Below the pieces are notes generated by a model that saw nothing but the letters and a program-made list of their open reading frames with translations, did no database searches and was not told the DNA's origin. A stretch of 64,000 bases of DNA from Theodoxus fluviatilis (Eukaryota; Mollusca; Gastropoda; Cycloneritida; Neritidae): NCBI GenBank assembly GCA_034096865.1, contig JAWQFJ010017484.1, forward strand, positions 30,450 to 94,449. The letters are read 5' to 3'. A program made the translations under genes and the position numbers. Of the stretch, positions 10,165 to 20,807 are shown piece after piece (within the stretch, counting starts at the first letter, position 1; each line of letters starts with the position of its first letter).

Positions 10165-11985
10165 TGCTCCTCCTGCCCCATCATCTCTTCCTGCTGCTCT
10201 GCCTGCCCCATCATCTCTTCCTGCTGCTCTGCCTGCCACTTCATCTCTTCCTGCTGCTCTGCCTGCCACTTCATCTCTTCCTGCTGCTCTGCCTGCCCCA
10301 TCATCTCTTCCTGCTGCTCTGCCTGCCACTTCATCTCTTCCTGCTCCTCTGCCTGCCCCATCATCTCTTCCTGCTGCTCTGCCTGCCCCATCATCTCTTC
10401 CTGCTGCTCTGCCTGCCCCATCATCTCTTCCTGCTGCTCTGCCTGCCCCATCATCTCTTCCTGCTGCTCTGCCTGCCACTTCATCTCTTCCTGCTGCTCT
10501 GCCTGCCCCTTCATCTCTTCCTGCTGCCCTGCCTGCCCCATCATCTCTTCCTGCTGCTCTGCCTGCCCCATCATCTCTTCCTGCTGCTCTACCTGCCACT
10601 TCATCTCTTCCTGCTGCTCTGCCTGCCACTTCATCTCTTCCTGCTGCTCTGCCTGCCCCTTCATCTCTTCCTGCTCCTCTGCCTGCCCCATCATCTCTTC
10701 CTGCTGCTCTGCCTGCCCCATCATCTCTTCCTGCTGCTCTGCCTGCCACTTCATCTCTTCCTGCTGCTCTGCCTGCCCCTTCATCTCTTCCTGCTCCTCT
10801 GCCTGCCCCATCATCTCTTCCTGCTGCTCTGGCTGCCCCATCATCTCTTCCTGCCCCTCTGCCTGCCCCATCATCTCTTCCTGCTGCTCTGCCTGCCCCA
10901 TCATCTCTTCCTGCTGCTCTGCCTGCCCCATCATCTCTTCCTGCTGCTCTGCCTGCCCCATCATCTCTTCCTGCTGCTCTGCCTGCCCCATCATCTCTTC
11001 CTGCTGCTCTGCCTGCCCCATCATCTCTTCCTGCTCCTCCTCCTGCCCCATCGATCATCTCTTCCTGCTCCTCCTCCTGCCCCATCATCTCTTCCTGCTG
11101 CTCTGCCTGCCCCATCATCTCTTCCTGCTGCTCTGCCTGCCCCATCATCTCTTCCTGCTGCTCTGCCTGCCACTTCATCTCTTCCTGCTGCTCTGCCTGC
11201 CCCATCATCTCTTCCTGCTGCTCTGCCTGCCCCATCATCTCTTCCTGCTGCTCTGCCTGCCACTTCATCTCTTCCTGCTGCTCTGCCTGCCCCACCATCT
11301 CTTCCTGCTGCTCTGCCTGCCCCATCATCTCTTCCTGCTGCTCTGCCTGCCCCATCATCTCTTCCTGCTGCTGTGCCTGCCACTTCATCTCTTCCTGCTG
11401 CTCTGCCTGCCCCATCATCTCTTCCTGCTGCTCTGCCTGCCCCATCATCTCTTCCTGCTGCTCTGCCTGCCCCATCATCTCTTCCTGCTGCTCTGCCTGC
11501 CCCATCATCTCTTCCTGCTGCTCTGCCTGCCCCATCATCTCTTCCTGCTGCTCTACCTGCCCCATCATCTCTTCCTGCTGCTCTGCCTGCCACTTCATCT
11601 CTTCCTGCTGCTCTGCCTGCCACTTCATCTCTTCCTGCTGCTCTGCCTGCCCCATCATCTCTTCCTGCTGCTCTGCCTGCCACTTCATCTCTTCCTGCTG
11701 CTCTGCCTGCCCCATCATCTCTTCCTGCTGCTCTGCCTGCCCCATCATCTCTTCCTGCTCCTCCTCCTGCCCCATCATCTCTTCCTGCTGCTCTGCCTGC
11801 CACTTCATCTCTTCCTGCTGCTCTGCCTTCCCCATCATCTCTTCCTGCTCCTCCTCCTGCCCCATCATCTCTTCCTGCTCCTCCTCCTGCCCCATCATCT
11901 CTTCCTGCTGCTCTGCCTGCCCCATCATCTCTTCCTGCTGCTCTGCCTGCCACTTCATCTCTTCCTGCTCCTCCTCCTGCTGTTT
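10165..11985 (+). repeat. 30-bp minisatellite, about 60 units
   Basis: The unit is 30 bp, built from CTGCTGCTCT, GCCTGCCCCA and TCATCTCTTC, with variants CCACTT for CCCCAT and CTCCTC for CTGCTC. A 4-bp GATC insertion near 11053 shifts the register once. The period is a multiple of 3, so most frames on both strands stay open for up to 1.9 kb. On the - strand the unit reads as a 10-residue Gln/Glu repeat (EEMMGQAEQQ). It is embedded in an intron of a + strand gene, so I treat it as non-coding. Confidence 0.95.
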
Positions 11986-12073
11986 TTGCATCTCCTGCCA
12001 GCTGCTGCTTCCTCTGTCTGCACAACTGCACTTGCATCTCTTGACATGCAACAGATGCATTTGCTGTGTGCAG

Positions 12074-12303
12074 GAGGGACAACTGGAGGGACTACGTAAT
12101 GAAGAGAGAGGAGAGCGAGAATGATGCCGAGAACGGCTGGGGACAGCTCATCTTTCCACCAGAGGTTGGCAGCTCTGAACAAGACCATGCAAGCCACGTT
12201 GACAGAGCCATGGATATAGGAGACTTGGTGAAGAGAGAGACCATTGAACCTATCAGCGTCATCGCCACCTATGGAGAGTGCCGACTTCCCCTGGCCGCCA
12301 AAG
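12074..12303 (+). CDS. Zinc-finger/AT-hook protein gene, acidic linker exon
   Basis: The acceptor TGTGTGCAG ends at 12073; the donor GTATGG follows 12303. The first G completes a GAG codon with the GA left by exon 7208-7519, and the exon leaves in phase 1, matching exon 15891. It encodes about 76 mostly polar residues, beginning RDNWRDYVMKREES and ending CRLPLAAK. Two further psi-K-x-E motifs appear (VMKREE, LVKRETI). Together with SVKRE in the previous exon that makes three SUMO-type sites, plausible for a chromatin regulator, though the function is inferred only from the motif. No domain recognised. The following 3.6-kb intron carries three mobile or simple-repeat insertions. Confidence 0.82.
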
Positions 12304-13630
12304 GTATGGGACAGTTGTCTGTGAGCGCTTGATTATGTGTCCCAGCACCTCCAGCACTAGTGCATGAACAAAGAGGTTGGCACAAACAACCGGGGAGTCG
12401 TTTAACTATGGAAATTAACTCTCCACCAAGCATCATAACAGCGACACACTGTCCACCAAGGGCATGGCAGGAGGGGAATTGAAAATGAGAGGAGAGCTGC
12501 CTCTGAAAAACCACCAGCAGGAAAAGTCTGTGTTTTGTCTGGTTGAAATGTTGACTGAATGTGTGTGCCTAGCACCCTGCTGGCCATTTCAGCAGTGGCC
12601 ATGACTGGGTACCAGCACTTCTCTCATGTCTTAGAATTTTTAAAGTCTCCTGAGTGGGAACCAAGTTTGACTGGGTGCATGGTGAGAGACTGCAGCGTGT
12701 CTTTGCTGACCAGGTTTAGTGACTTAAGAAAACCTTATTCTGTCATTTTAATGCAAACCTTGGCAGTTTGTGGAAAAAGGAAAACAATTTCATGGAATCT
12801 GCAACCTTGCCCAATGCCATTGTCTTTTATATTGGCACTTTTCATTGAAGCCACATGAGTCAAGCCAACTTTCCTTAGTACCACCAGGAAATCTAGAAGA
12901 CAAGTTGCCGTGCATTGAGTAAAAGGCAAAAATACTAAAAACAGTTTTCTAGGAAATGCTGAGAAAAAAGATCAGCTGACTAAGTCATGTAATGATGCAT
13001 GCATTTTCCTAATATGAAACCGTAAAAAATGTAAGATTTCCTCTCTGAACATGCTTTTTTGTGGAATATTCATGAACAAACAAATAATATCTCATTTTGT
13101 CTTTTTTTTGTACTTACGCCTTGTTTTCTCATATATGGTCACACGACGTTGATAAGTCTGGGCAAAACTGATGTTTTCTCTGTGAGCGTTTGGTCCAGAA
13201 AACAATATTCAGATGAAGATCACACGGAATGTGTTGATTTTGTTAATGTGCATGCGGGTCATGATGATTTGCCTCTGCCATCTGGCTGACCATTGGCAAG
13301 ATCATGTGGTAGGTCAGTCCAGTCCACAGCCTGAAGCTCTTCAGAACTTGAACAGGAAGATGTCCACTGACTGGTGGTCTGCAACCTGCTGGTCATCTTG
13401 ACGTGTGTCCCAGAAAATGGAGTGGAGTCTGCAAGTGGTTTATCTTGCTGATTGCTTGGCATTAACATTCCATCTGTTGTAGACAAGTACAGATGTCGAA
13501 ATTGTTTTGCCTCCAAGACATTTTGGCCCAGGCATAACACATTATTACAGTAGAGTTTCCACACAAATAATTATTTGATTGCTTGTATTTTGTTTTGCCA
13601 TCTGCACTTCCTTTATGATGAGGGAGGGAG
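12304..13630 (+). other. Intron sequence, no feature
   Basis: First part of the 12304-15890 intron. A 101-codon - strand ORF at 13259-13564 has no recognisable domain. Nothing else seen. Confidence 0.5.
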
Positions 13631-13631
13631 A

Positions 13632-13985
13632 GAGTGTGTGTGTGCGCGCATGTGTGTGTCAAATATTGTGTGTGTGTGTGTTGCGCGCATGTGTGCGTGT
13701 GTGTGTGGTGCATGTGTGTGTGGCTGTGTGTGTGGTGCATGCATGTTGGGCGTCGCGCATGTGTTTGGTGCATGCGCGTGTGTGTGGTGCAAGCGCATGT
13801 GTGTGGCGTGTGTGTGGTGTGCGTGCGTGTGTGGTGCGCACTTGTGTGTGTGTGGCGCGTGCATATGTGTGTGTGTGGCACGTGCGTGTAGTGTGTGTGG
13901 CGCTCGCATGTGTGTGTGGTGCGCGCGCTTGTGTGTGTGGTGCGCGCTTGTGTGTGGCGTGCTCGTGTGTGTGGCACACTGTGGC
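13632..13985 (+). repeat. Degenerate GT/GC-rich microsatellite
   Basis: About 350 bp dominated by GTGTGTG interspersed with GCGCGC, GCATG and GGTGC. The alternating purine-pyrimidine stretches (for example GTGTGTGCGCGCATGTGTGT) are the sort that can adopt Z-DNA. Open frames on both strands are artefacts. Confidence 0.9.
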
Positions 13986-14127
13986 ATGTGGGTCACATTT
14001 TTGTAACCTTTGACCCGGTGGTCTGCCTGGTACTTTTTTCCCTATTACTTTTGGAGGTTATTTTACTAGTAGGTAATTATGATACTTAATCTTTTTGTAA
14101 TACATTCATTTTTACCCCAGATTTTTT

Positions 14128-14984
14128 GACTCACATGCGAAGCAAAAGTGAGTCTATGTACTCAGCCGTGTCGTCCGTCCGTCCGTCCCTGGGCGTCCGG
14201 GCGTCCGGGCGTAAAAAACTTAAACGTTGGATTTTTCTCGGAGACTATTAAGTCTATCAACACCAAATGTGGCATGATGGTGTATGATGACAAGGCCTCA
14301 AAAAACATACATAGTGACTTGACCTTGCTTCAAGGTCACGGTCACAGGAGCCATAAATGTGGTCTCAAAAACAGTCATTTTTCACATTTTCCCAATTTTC
14401 TCCCACGTTATTGAGAATGGCGACCTTAGCTACAAGTGGTATATAGGTCAAAGCAAGCCCTATCTTTTGATACCAGTTTGGTTGACCTTGCTTCAAGGTC
14501 AAGGTCACAGGAGCTCTTCAAAGTTGGATTGTATACATATTTTGAAGTGACCTTGACCCTGAACTATGGAAGATAACTGTTTCAAACTTAATAATTATGT
14601 GGGGCACATGTTATACTTTCATCATGAGACACATTTGTTCACATATCATCAAGGTCAAGGTCACTTTGACCCTTATGAAATGTGACCAAAATGGGGTAGT
14701 GAACCACTAAAAGTGACTATATCTCATGGTAGAAAGTGCCAATAAGCACCATTGTGCTTCCTATGTCTTGAATTAACAGCTTTGTGTTGCATGACCTTGG
14801 ATGACCTTGACCTTGGGTCAAGGTCACATGTATTTTGGTAGGAAAAATGTGTAAAGCATTTCTTAGTGTATGATGTCATTGGTAGGTTTAGTTGTTTGAC
14901 CTTGACCTTGAAGGTCACCTGAAGGTCAATGTCATATAAAGGTCAAGGTCAAGCATGTGAGTCGTATGGGCTTTGCCCTTCTTG
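14128..14984 (+). mobile_element. Dispersed nuclear-receptor-half-site repeat, copy 2 (longest)
   Basis: The most complete of four copies. It has GACTCACATGCGAAGC at the left and CATGTGAGTC then GGGCTTTGCCCTTCTTG at the right. About eleven exact TCAAGGTCA/TGACCTTGA sites were counted by eye, several overlapping as AGGTCAAGGTCA. There is no ORF of useful length, so it is non-autonomous. It lies in the last intron of the zinc-finger gene. Confidence 0.8.
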
Positions 14985-15065
14985 TTTGTGTTTTAAGCAG
15001 GTCGTCACCTGTGAAATGGGTGGGAAAAAACTGTTGCTGCTGAAAGTATAATGCATCTTGTCACT

Positions 15066-15290
15066 CAGTTCAGTTCAGTTCAGTATCTTAACCCTGAGAT
15101 GGGTTGTTGAGGCACCACTGATGACTTTCGGACAATCTTCCTCCATCGATCTCTATCCTCTGTGGCTCGCTGTGAGTCAGCAAAGGTCAAGCCTGTCCAC
15201 TCTTTGATGTTGTCTTCCCACCTCTTTCTCTGCCTGCCTCTCCTTCTCCCACCTGGCACGGTACCTTGCAGGATGGTCTTGGTCAGCTCA
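15066..15290 (-). mobile_element. LINE 3' end (ORF2 C-terminus and tail)
   Basis: Read on the - strand this encodes the conserved end of a non-LTR reverse-transcriptase ORF: TKTILQGTVPGG, then RGRQRKRWEDNIKEWTG, then DRDRWRKIVRKSS, then a stop. A short CTGAA-type tandem tail follows (15066-15085 on +). It is joined head-to-head with the upstream part of the same ORF on the + strand (next entry). Confidence 0.85.
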
Positions 15291-15545
15291 TGCGCATGCT
15301 GGCCATCTCCGTATTCTTGTATGCATGGGAGTCCTGGACACTCACATCTGAACTACAGAGACGGATACAAGCCCTGGAAATGAGATGTTATCGCAAGATT
15401 CTGAACATCTCATATAAAGACCATGTCACGAATGAGGAAGTCAGCAACAGGATCAGGAGAGCAATTGGACAGTACGAAGACCTGCTCTCAATCGTGAAAA
15501 AGCAGAAAACTGAAGTAGTACGGTCACGTGTCTTGTCACTAAGGC
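15288..15545 (+). mobile_element. LINE ORF2 segment, inverted relative to its own 3' end
   Basis: The + strand reads QLMRMLAISVFLYAWESWTL, then RRIQALEMRCYRKILNISYK, then DHVTNEEV...YEDLL, typical of the last third of LINE ORF2. It breaks into another frame (YGHV) near 15515-15530. That is where the - strand fragment at 15290 takes over in an intact element. The arrangement is a 5' inversion as made by twin priming. It is a dead fragment inside the 12304-15890 intron. Confidence 0.85.
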
Positions 15546-15890
15546 AAAAAAAATATATTGTTGTGGTTATGGCAACCCAACTGACCCTGGTTTTTTTCTG
15601 CGGACCCAATAGTTTTCCCTCCATCATGCAAACAGAAAAGAAACTGATGGTAATCAACAAAGTGTGTGCTGTCCCATCTTTTCTTCCTAATGAGCACCCA
15701 AAGAATCCATATTTCAGGGGGTTTTATTCTGGTTTTTTCCATGAAAAAGAGAGATTGTGGTTTATGTTCATCTGGCCTCATCTGTTGTCACTGTCACTGC
15801 AACCACAAGTGTTTTCCATGTGTGTCCAATCTCTTTATTGGAGAGCCATGGAATGTGATTGCTAACTTGAGTGTGTCTTTTATGTTCCAG
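15546..15890 (+). other. Intron sequence before last exon
   Basis: No repeats or exons recognised. It ends in TTTTATGTTCCAG, a good acceptor. Confidence 0.6.
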
Positions 15891-18800
15891 GATTTGAGTT
15901 CAACCTGAACAAGACTGGCAGGAAACCCAAAAAATGGTTCATGCAACCAGAGCACATGAATCCAGTTGACGCCCAACGTCAAAGGAGATACCTGACTCGT
16001 CAAGAGAAGGAAATTTACAAACAGCAGGGAGGACGGGTTAGAGTGAGCCAGAAGCAGAAAGCTGGTCGGAGGTCTGCCAGGAGAAGACAGAGTCAGAGAC
16101 CAGCTTTGGATAGACAGTGGCGGGAGAAGAATCCCAAGGGGTTTGAGTTGGCTCAACGTGGAAAGTCCTTCGTGCATCATCTCCGGAGAGAAGGCGGCCG
16201 AGGTCGTGGAAGACGAAGTGCTGTGCCTCAGGATCCCTCCCTGCAAACTGTTGGAACTGCATCTGCATCTGAGACCATGGGAAGCACACGGCCTGTTGGG
16301 GGTGTGGGTGCTGCCTTGACCGCCAGCAGGTGCAAGAGGCCCAGGTCTGCCTCAAGGTCGTCAAACACCAGACCTCCAAAACGGCCGGCCATCGACACCA
16401 ATGGAGTGAACGCTAATCCACGGTCACCATATACTTCTTCTAGGCCGAGGGGTAGACCTCCAAAGCAGCTAGCCATTGACACTAATAGAGTGGACACAAA
16501 TCCACAGTCACCACATACTTCTAGACCAAGGGGTAGACCTCCAAAGCAGCTAGCCATTGACACCAATAGAGAGGACACCATTTTGACTAAGGCTCCAAGG
16601 CTACCATCTTCTTCAAGACGGAGAGGTAGATCTCTAAAACGGCTGCCCATCAACGCCAATGGAGAGGACATTGTTTTGACTACCCCAAGGCCTCCAACTG
16701 CTTGCTCAAGACCTAGAGGTAGACCCCCAAAACGGCCGGCCATTGACTCATTAGGAGAGACTACTGAATTGACTTCCTCAGGGTTGCCCAATCCCCCTTT
16801 TAAACGGAGAGGGAGATCTCATAAACAGATCACCCATGGACTTGGCAAAAGAGTCCAGGGAGCGTTCAGTCAGAGCCACAAGGAAAAGCTGATGGAAGAC
16901 CAGTCGGACCATATGCAATGTTTGGAACAAGATGGATCTATGCAGAGCAATGCCTGTGTGCATCCTGATTCCCCAGCTGTCACTGAGGTTCAAGATGTTT
17001 TGAAGAAAGGCCCTCGACTTGATACCACGTCCTCCACTCCAGAGAGCAACATGAAGAAGAGATCCGGTAGGCCAAAGAAGACTCTGCCATGCTCCTCTAC
17101 TGTGAAAAGGCCTCTTGAGTCTTCTACAGCAGGTGTTGTGAAGAGAAGACCTGGAAGGCCAAAGAAGACTCTGCTGTGCTCTTCCTCTGTGAAAGGGTCT
17201 TCCAAATCTTTTTCCTCCCCGGGCATTGTGAAGAGAAGGCCGGGGAGGCCACCAAAGGCTCAGTGCTCTTCCTCTGTGAAGAGGTCTTCTGCGTCTTTTT
17301 CCTCCAAAGATGTTATGAAGAGAAACCCGGGGAGGCAACCAAAGGCTCAGTACTCTTCCACTGTGAAAGGGTCTTCTGGGTCCTTTTCCTCCAAGGATGT
17401 TGTGAAGAGAAGGCCGGGGAGGCAACCAAAGGCTCAGTGCTCTTCCTCTGTGAAGAGGTCTTCTGCGTCTTTTTCCTCCAAAGATGTTATGAAGAGAAAC
17501 CCGGGGAGGCAACCAAAGGCTCAGTACTCTTCCACTGTGAAAGGGTCTTCTGGGTCCTTTTCCTCCAAGGATGTTGTGAAGAGAAGGCCGGGGAGGCCAC
17601 CAAAGGCTCAGTGCTCTTCCACTGTGAAAGGGTCTTCTGGGTCCTTTTCCTCCAAGGATGTTGTGAAGAGAAGGCCGGGGAGGCAACCAAAGGCTCAGTA
17701 CTCTTCCACTGTGAAAGGGTCTTCTGGGTCCTTTTCCTCCAAGGATGTTGTGAAGAGAAGGCCGGGGAGGCAACCAAAGGCACAGTGCTCTTCCACTGTG
17801 AAAGGGTCTTCTGGGTCCTTTTCCTCCAAGGATGTTGTGAAGAGAAGGCCGGGGAGGCAACCAAAGGCACAGTGCTCTTCCACTGTGAAAGGGTCTTCTG
17901 CGTCTTTTTCCTCCAAGGATGTTGTGAAAAGAAGGCCGGGGAGGCCACCAAAGGCTCAGTGCTCTTCCACTGTGAAGGGGTCTTCTGAGTGTCTTTCCTC
18001 AATGGGTGTTGTGAAGAGCAGGCCTGGGCGTCCCAGAAAAGTAGTAGTAAAGTATTCTCTGGTCATAAGACCTCAACAGCCTGATGGTGCTTCTCCCTCA
18101 ACCAGTGCTGTGCCAGGAGGACATGGACCTCCCAAGTCAGCAGACAAACCCTCTGCGGTGAGAAACACACATGACCTGTATCCAGAGCAGTTGCCAGCTG
18201 TGTCTTCCATGCTAAGCGGTGCCGAAGGACGAGGACTCCCCATAAAAATGGCCAGGCCGCATCCCAGGTCTGAAAATTGGCCAACAGAGAAGAAAAAAGG
18301 GCGAGGTCCCAAAAAATTGACCTTGCAGACCACTGTGCAGATGGAAAAGAGAAAAGTTGGACGTCCCAAGAAAAAGATGATGCACTTGTCCGCGACACAA
18401 TGCCTGATGGAGGACATAAAAGTTGGACGCCCAAGGAAGAGGAAGCTTTCGCTCCCATCTGTTCAGAGGACAGCATCCACTGATAGATCCAAGAGGACTT
18501 TGAGGCCTCAGGTGCTTGCAAAGACTGCTTCCTACCGATTGAATCAAAAGTACACTCCCAGGCAAAATGTCACTGCCAAGCCTAAACGTGCATCGACTTC
18601 TGCTGGTGTTGGCACAGACAGCCGACATCTTTCCAATGGTTCCAAGAGGACTTTGAAACCAGGAAAAAGTAATGTGTTTCACATTAAACGAAAGAACTCT
18701 CTTGGAAAGGCTAAGACTCTCAAGCCAAGCCATCTTGTTGCTCCTGCTGTCGTTGAGAATATCGCGGTGGAAAGTTGTCAACCCAAGGCAGTGGTCTCCA

Positions 18801-19267
18801 AGAAAGTTGGGAGACCAAGGAAAGCAAATCCCAAGCCTATGCTGCAGGACGTTTCTCAAAAAGTGCTTCATGACCCAAAAGAACTTGCTAAGGGAGCCCG
18901 TCTCAACCTTTCCTTGAATCACTCCAGACAAAGAGATGTTAAAGTTGCACTTCAAGTCGGGAAAAAATATGCCAATCTACGAGGAATGATGGCTGTAAGG
19001 GAAAGAAAGAGGGCCAAGCATCGGGCTCGAGGTCATCGACCGATCCCTGGTGGTTTTGGGCCACCTCATGGCTTACAAATTGACACCTTGATGAAGAGAA
19101 TAGGTGTGGATTTGCAGGCAGCAAGGGTGACTGGAGGTATCTTCAATTTGGATTCTCTGGGAGAAGACTTTAAGTATCTGGTAGTGGACATTGTGCCCAT
19201 CGGAAGGTTCAGGAATCTCGTCCCGAGCCCTCCAGACCAACCTGACAGTACAACGGATGGAAAATAA
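15891..19267 (+). CDS. Zinc-finger/AT-hook protein gene, large 3' exon with AT-hook array
   Basis: The acceptor ends at 15890. GA at 15891-15892 completes GGA with the G left by exon 12074-12303, then FEFNLNKTGRKPKKWFMQPE follows. The frame is open for 1124 codons to TAA 19265-19267. The protein is Lys/Arg/Pro/Ser-rich with about twenty AT-hook or hook-like cores. These are RPRGRPPK (three), RRRGRSLK, KRRGRSHK, RSGRPKK, RPGRPKK, then the 87-bp array (17230-18012) of RPGRPPK, RPGRQPK and NPGRQPK, then SRPGRPRK, VGRPKKK, VGRPRKR and VGRPRKA. AT-hooks bind the minor groove of AT-rich DNA, so with the two fingers this is probably a nuclear chromatin protein. In six array units Pro of GRP is Gln, which may weaken binding. 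The C-terminus looks truncated: the same frame continues past the stop (see 19268-19785). Confidence 0.93.
17230..18012 (+). repeat. Coding 87-bp tandem repeat, 9 units
   Basis: Nine units of exactly 87 bp (29 codons) in the AT-hook exon, each with one hook followed by a Ser/Lys-rich spacer (SSTVKGSSGSFSSKDVV). Units 1-2 (17230-17403) and 3-4 (17404-17577) are near-identical as a pair, showing a 174-bp duplication. An older, 90-bp relative unit precedes at about 17140. Confidence 0.95.
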
Positions 19268-19785
19268 GAGTTCTTGGGGGAGAGAATTGGAACCTCTAGC
19301 CCATCTTTGTTCAGCTCCACTCAGGGAATTGGGGAGTTGGGAAGCAGCATGGAGACTGAGCAATGGGACGGAGCCGATTGTCTGAATGATAGTGAGGTCT
19401 CTTTACAGGAACAGCTTTCGTTCGTCTCCAGCATCAGTTCGATCCACGAAAGACAGCCAGGGGAAATCGAAATGGAGCCATCCCAAACAGATGCAGAAGA
19501 AAACGATGGAGGATCTCAGGATTGGCAGTTCCCATCTTCCTCCAGCCGTTACTCTTCTGGACATCTGGTGCCAAGTGACACAGAAGCCATGTATAATGAC
19601 TACTTGTCTACCGCGGATGCTGCATGGATGGAGTATCGTGATTAGGACACACAAATGCAGAGGATGGAGTGAGTGAGTTCCCAGGTCCCAGCTGCTCTGG
19701 CGACAGCTCATGTTCAGTCACCGGAGATGATTGCATTGAAGTCTCAAGCTCTGGGAGCTCCTCTAGCCAGCCTGATGTGGAGTGA
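19268..19785 (+). pseudogene. Possible lost C-terminus of the AT-hook protein
   Basis: Directly after the TAA at 19265-19267 the same frame stays open for 125 codons to TAG 19643-19645. Its composition is acidic and Ser-rich (for example EMEPSQTDAEENDGGSQDW, DYLSTADAAWMEYRD). A second coding-like stretch continues in a +2-shifted frame from 19645 to TGA 19783-19785 (AEDGVSEFPGPSCSGDSS, ending SSSGSSSSQPDVE). The simplest reading is that the ancestral protein ended at 19785 and that this copy carries a nonsense change and one lost base. A sequencing or assembly error, a polymorphism, or readthrough of the TAA are alternatives. Confidence 0.6.
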
Positions 19786-20619
19786 ATAGGACTGGAGCCT
19801 ATAGTGATTAATGATGACAGTTATGAGGTGGCCATCGTTCTTATTGAGAAGTAATGGTAACATCCACTTTGTTGAGAGAAACAGTGATTACAATGGCGAT
19901 TTTGTCGTTGCTGCCACCCTGCACCCCATGGAATGGCTCCTGACTGATGCTAGTTAGTTTGCTAAACTGGAAACTCAAAGTATTTGAAAGTATAATCTTT
20001 GACTTCTGCATGACATGCTACAATAGACTAATGAGAGGTTTGTTAATGTCTATTGTGTGAACAAAGGAATGCTGAGTGATTTTCCTCTCCCTCAAGAAGA
20101 ACTCTACACAGCTTGCAGTCATCCACCGGAAACACCCCCACCCCCCCAGAAAATTCCATTTCAACCAAGGTGGATGCTTTGGTTCTTGTGCATTTTCCTG
20201 AAGAATCAAATGGCACCAAGTGGATAAACTGTAGAAATGTTGTAGAGGTCAAACTTGTTTTTCATCGAAGGAGAGCTGGGTTGATTGGCAGACTGGCAGT
20301 GTTGGTGTGTGCACACAGCCAGCTGTGCACTTGGAAGCCACTGGCTAGGGCTCCCTGTGCAGAACAGTGCATTGCCTGGGACTGTTGTTGATGAAGAAGG
20401 ACCCAAAGGCCATCCCAGAATGTTTTCATTGTCCGAGGAGCCTCTTGCAAGGGCAAGTGATTGGATTAAAAAGAAAAATTCCAATAAAGTCTGGGACTTT
20501 GAGAGTGTCGGATAGTGTGATTTGTCTCCAGGCTCAGCGTGGAGGGCCACGAAGCTCGGGGAGCTGAAAGTTGTCTGGAGTTCTGGCTGTTAGCCCAACT
20601 TTTGGTGTATTTGGACCCT
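19786..20619 (+). other. Probable 3' UTR
   Basis: No coding signature. It follows the last exon directly and contains the polyadenylation signal at 20483. Confidence 0.55.
20483..20488 (+). promoter_or_regulatory. Polyadenylation signal AATAAA
   Basis: First canonical AATAAA downstream of the AT-hook exon, about 1.2 kb after the TAA and 0.7 kb after 19785. The position is plausible for the mRNA end; no transcript evidence. Confidence 0.45.
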
Positions 20620-20807
20620 GTGGGTTCGGGGTAAGAATTTACCCACTACCTCTCCCTACGAGATTCTTAGGGGGCGAACAACTAGGGACACTGTGACATG
20701 ATTCGCGTTTGCTCTAAATGTTCTGGTGATTTTTGTGCTTAATGGCCTTATATAGCCTACAAAGGCTGATAGGCCGTAAAACACCATCAATCTAATCCAA
20801 TCCAATC
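20620..20807 (+). mobile_element. SINE-like element, copy 2
   Basis: Matches 194-365 along its length: GGGGTAAGAATTTACCCAC, CTAGGGACACTG, then the terminal hairpin GGCCTTATATAGCCT/AGGCTGATAGGCC and a degenerate TCCAA tail. Only about 130 bp beyond the polyadenylation signal. Confidence 0.65.

Noticed and set aside
7875..12044. Very long + strand ORFs (up to 1389 codons) rich in L, F, S, P
   Set aside because: They lie wholly in pyrimidine simple repeats within an intron whose flanking exons join in phase. Composition alone removes stops.
10114..12060. 648-codon - strand Gln/Glu-repeat ORF
   Set aside because: It is the complement of a 30-bp minisatellite, with several other frames equally open. 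No splice or promoter evidence.
13462..14013. Cys/Val and Thr/His-rich ORFs on both strands
   Set aside because: GT/CA microsatellite artefact.
14128..14984. Calling the half-site repeat a Helitron because of its hairpin end GGGCTTTGCCC
   Set aside because: It lacks the CTRR end and has short inverted termini instead; class left open.
16778..17860. 360-codon - strand ORF opposite the AT-hook exon
   Set aside because: Shadow of the 87-bp coding repeat; the + strand has AT-hook motifs and splice-phase support.
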